DNA of 64,000 nucleotides from positions 1-64,000 of the forward strand of contig NZ_JAEPRQ010000010.1 in the NCBI RefSeq assembly GCF_016629665.1, written 5' to 3'. Of the stretch, positions 62,473 to 64,000 are shown one piece after another (position 1 is the first letter of the stretch; each line of letters begins with the position of its first letter). Made by a program: the position numbers and the translations under genes. The notes under the pieces are model-generated. The model worked only from the letters and a program-made list of their open reading frames with translations, was not told the origin of the DNA and made no database searches. The DNA comes from Paracoccus caeni (GTDB taxonomy: Bacteria; Pseudomonadota; Alphaproteobacteria; Rhodobacterales; Rhodobacteraceae).

Positions 62473-63618
62473 CTATTCCGACTTATCGAACTTGACCACG
62501 GTCAGCATCGCTGGCTGGCCGTCGCGGATTTCGACGATATTGGTCTGATGATTGCAATCGCCGGTCGCTGTGCAGGAATAATCGGCCAGCAAGCCATCAT
62601 ATTCGATCTTCGACAGTGCATCGCGGATCGCAGCAGGTTCCAAGCTGCCGGCATCATTGATAGCCTGCGCCGCCAGACGCAGCGAGTCGTAATAGGTCGC
62701 CGCGTAAAGCTCTGGCTCTTCGTTATAGGTCTCGCGGTATTTCGCGACGAATGCCTGCACGTCGGCGTCTTCGTTATCGGCGATGAAATCGCTGGCTGAA
62801 ATCACGCCCTCGGCTGCGGGGCCTGCCAGTTCGATGAAGGTCGGCTGGCTCAGCGAGGTCGAGCCTGCGAATTTCATCCCCAGATTATATTGCTGCGCCT
62901 GCCGGATGATCAGCGCCGATTCCTGATCGTGGGTCCACAGGATCACCAGTTCCGCCCCTGCTGCTTTCAGCGTGTTCAACTGCGCCGAGAAATCCGTGTC
63001 ATGCGGATTGTGGCTTGCGACCGAGACAGGCTCGACCCCCGCCGCTTCCAGCGCGGCCAGAACCCGTTCGGATCCGCCTTTGCCGAAATCGTCGTGGATA
63101 TAAAGAACGCCGATCTTCTCAACGCCCAGATGTTCCAGCGCATAGGTCACCAGCGCCTGTGCCTGAAGGTTGTCGTTGCCGCGGATGCGGAAGACGTATT
63201 CGCAACCCTGTTCGGTCACCGGCACCCCGCTGGCCCCGGTGATCGAAATCAGCGTGCCATCGCAGTAGTTCTTCATCGTCGCCAATTGCGCGACCGAGAA
63301 ATGCGGCCCCAACACGACCGGAACCCGGTCGGAATCCTTCAGCTTGCTCATCGCGTTCAGAGCGAAGTTGGGGTTGTCGCCCTGATCATCGGCAAAGATG
63401 ACATCGACCGGCTCGCCCAGCACGCCGCCTGCTGCGTTCACCTCTGCAATCGCCATGCGAACGCCTTGCTGGAAGTGATGGCCCAGCAGCGCACGCGGCC
63501 CGGTCATCGGCGCAGACGCGCCCAGCATCGTATCAGCCGCCGCAATCCCCGCGCCGAAGACGACCAGTGCCGCTGCACAGGTCAGGTCGCGAAGCTTTCG
63601 TTTATCCTGATTCACCAT
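62473..63618 (-). CDS. branched-chain amino-acid type binding protein (LivK)
   Basis: A 381 aa periplasmic binding protein. Signal peptide ending IAAAD; then MLGASAPMTGPRALLGHHFQQGVRMAIAEVNAAGGVLG, TLISITGASGVPV and a Cys pair near the end (YSCTATGDC). The start MVNQDKRKLRD is followed by LTCAAALVVFGAG; a lipoprotein is unlikely. It lies between livG and livF. Confidence 0.93.
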   Translation of the reverse strand: MVNQDKRKLRDLTCAAALVVFGAGIAAADTMLGASAPMTGPRALLGHHFQQGVRMAIAEVNAAGGVLGEPVDVIFADDQGDNPNFALNAMSKLKDSDRVPVVLGPHFSVAQLATMKNYCDGTLISITGASGVPVTEQGCEYVFRIRGNDNLQAQALVTYALEHLGVEKIGVLYIHDDFGKGGSERVLAALEAAGVEPVSVASHNPHDTDFSAQLNTLKAAGAELVILWTHDQESALIIRQAQQYNLGMKFAGSTSLSQPTFIELAGPAAEGVISASDFIADNEDADVQAFVAKYRETYNEEPELYAATYYDSLRLAAQAINDAGSLEPAAIRDALSKIEYDGLLADYSCTATGDCNHQTNIVEIRDGQPAMLTVVKFDKSE

Positions 63619-63646
63619 TGGTCTTATCCTCCCTGTTTCAGACCAT

Positions 63647-64000
63647 TCAGTTCGTTATCGGATTGGCCGGGCCGGTCATGTCTGGCGCGGGCGTCTTGGC
63701 AGGTCGCCTGCGTTCCACCTTGCCGCCCAGATAGGCGTCCACGACCACCGGATCGCGCGCGACACTTTCCGCGCTGCCTTCCGCAATCTTTTCGCCAAGG
63801 TTCAGCACCGTGATCCGGTCACACATTTCCACGACCAGCTTGATGCGGTGTTCGACGACCAGAATGGTCATGCCCTTGTCGCGCAGATCCTTCAGGATCT
63901 CGGCCAGCTCCAGGATCAGACCGCCGCGCAAACCCGCGCCCGGTTCATCCAACAGCAAAAGACGCGGCTTGTTGACGATGCCCCGCGCGATTTCGACCAG
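63647..64000 (-). CDS. branched-chain amino-acid type ABC transporter ATPase (LivG), partial
   Basis: The 3' part of a LivG-type ATPase. Read are LVEIARGIVNKPRLLLLDEPGAGLRG (end of the signature helix and Walker B), VVEHRIKLVVEMCDRITVLN and the C-terminal DAYLGGKV. The remainder lies beyond the window edge, so Walker A is not seen. Confidence 0.9.
   Translation of the reverse strand: MVEIARGIVNKPRLLLLDEPGAGLRGGLILELAEILKDLRDKGMTILVVEHRIKLVVEMCDRITVLNLGEKIAEGSAESVARDPVVVDAYLGGKVERRRPAKTPAPDMTGPANPITN

Overview
The window looks like a chromosome or large replicon segment from a GC-rich alphaproteobacterium, most likely a Rhodobacterales member of the Paracoccus type. Support comes from a VPLPA-CTERM sorting tail, an RTX/Hint_2 secreted protein, an EtfB close to the Paracoccus type, two tripartite tricarboxylate (TTT/Tct) uptake systems, and an insertion-sequence load of IS5/IS427, IS5/IS1031-like, IS3, IS21, IS66 and IS481 remnants. 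No number here was computed; every identification rests on reading translations and motifs by eye.

Layout. 0-4 kb: initiator tRNA-Met with a serine recombinase whose C-terminus is written on the antisense strand of the tRNA, then an unrecognised 56 aa + 438 aa gene pair and IS66 debris. 4.3-7 kb: a large secreted Cys-rich Sel1-like protein. 7.5-18 kb: a long minus-strand catabolic operon (CoA transferase, acyl-CoA dehydrogenase, two hot-dog hydratase-like proteins, DapA-family lyase, small alpha/beta-barrel protein, polar amino-acid type ABC transporter, etf) with a divergent LysR and a convergent acyl-CoA ligase. Its last gene is a chimera: EtfB joined to the last residues of EtfA. 18-24.3 kb: accessory DNA with IS21 and IS3 fragments, an RTX/PA14/Hint protein, a small helical protein, a VPLPA-CTERM protein and phage-like debris. 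24.4-29.5 kb: AraC, SDR, zinc alcohol dehydrogenase, alpha/beta hydrolase, TetR. 29.8-34.9 kb: a Fec-type iron uptake and signalling cluster. 35-43.3 kb: a degenerate IS427-type element, then TctABC, LysR, an enolase-superfamily enzyme, SDR, cupin and DapA-family enzyme. 43.3-45.5 kb: a broken IS5-family element, a MazE/Doc toxin-antitoxin pair and an ArsR pseudogene. 45.7-48.4 kb: a radical SAM + UdgX DNA-repair pair. 48.5-51 kb: a second copy of the phage-like debris, an IS481 fragment, a paralogue of the small helical protein and a broken GntR gene. 51-64 kb: a catabolic and transport region with ketoglutarate-semialdehyde dehydrogenase-like and DapA-family enzymes, IclR, DhaKL, a second TctABC, an FAH-family hydrolase, a GlcD-type FAD oxidase and a Liv branched-chain amino-acid type ABC transporter that runs off the edge.

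The common theme is uptake and breakdown of organic or sugar acids: three intact DapA-family genes plus one fragment, two Tct systems and two further ABC systems, each beside a local regulator (LysR, LysR, IclR, decayed GntR). Between these modules lie decayed mobile elements. The observations most worth following are the EtfB-EtfA deletion chimera, the paired phage-like repeat blocks with their paralogous small helical proteins, and the unknown gene pair next to the tRNA-integrated recombinase.
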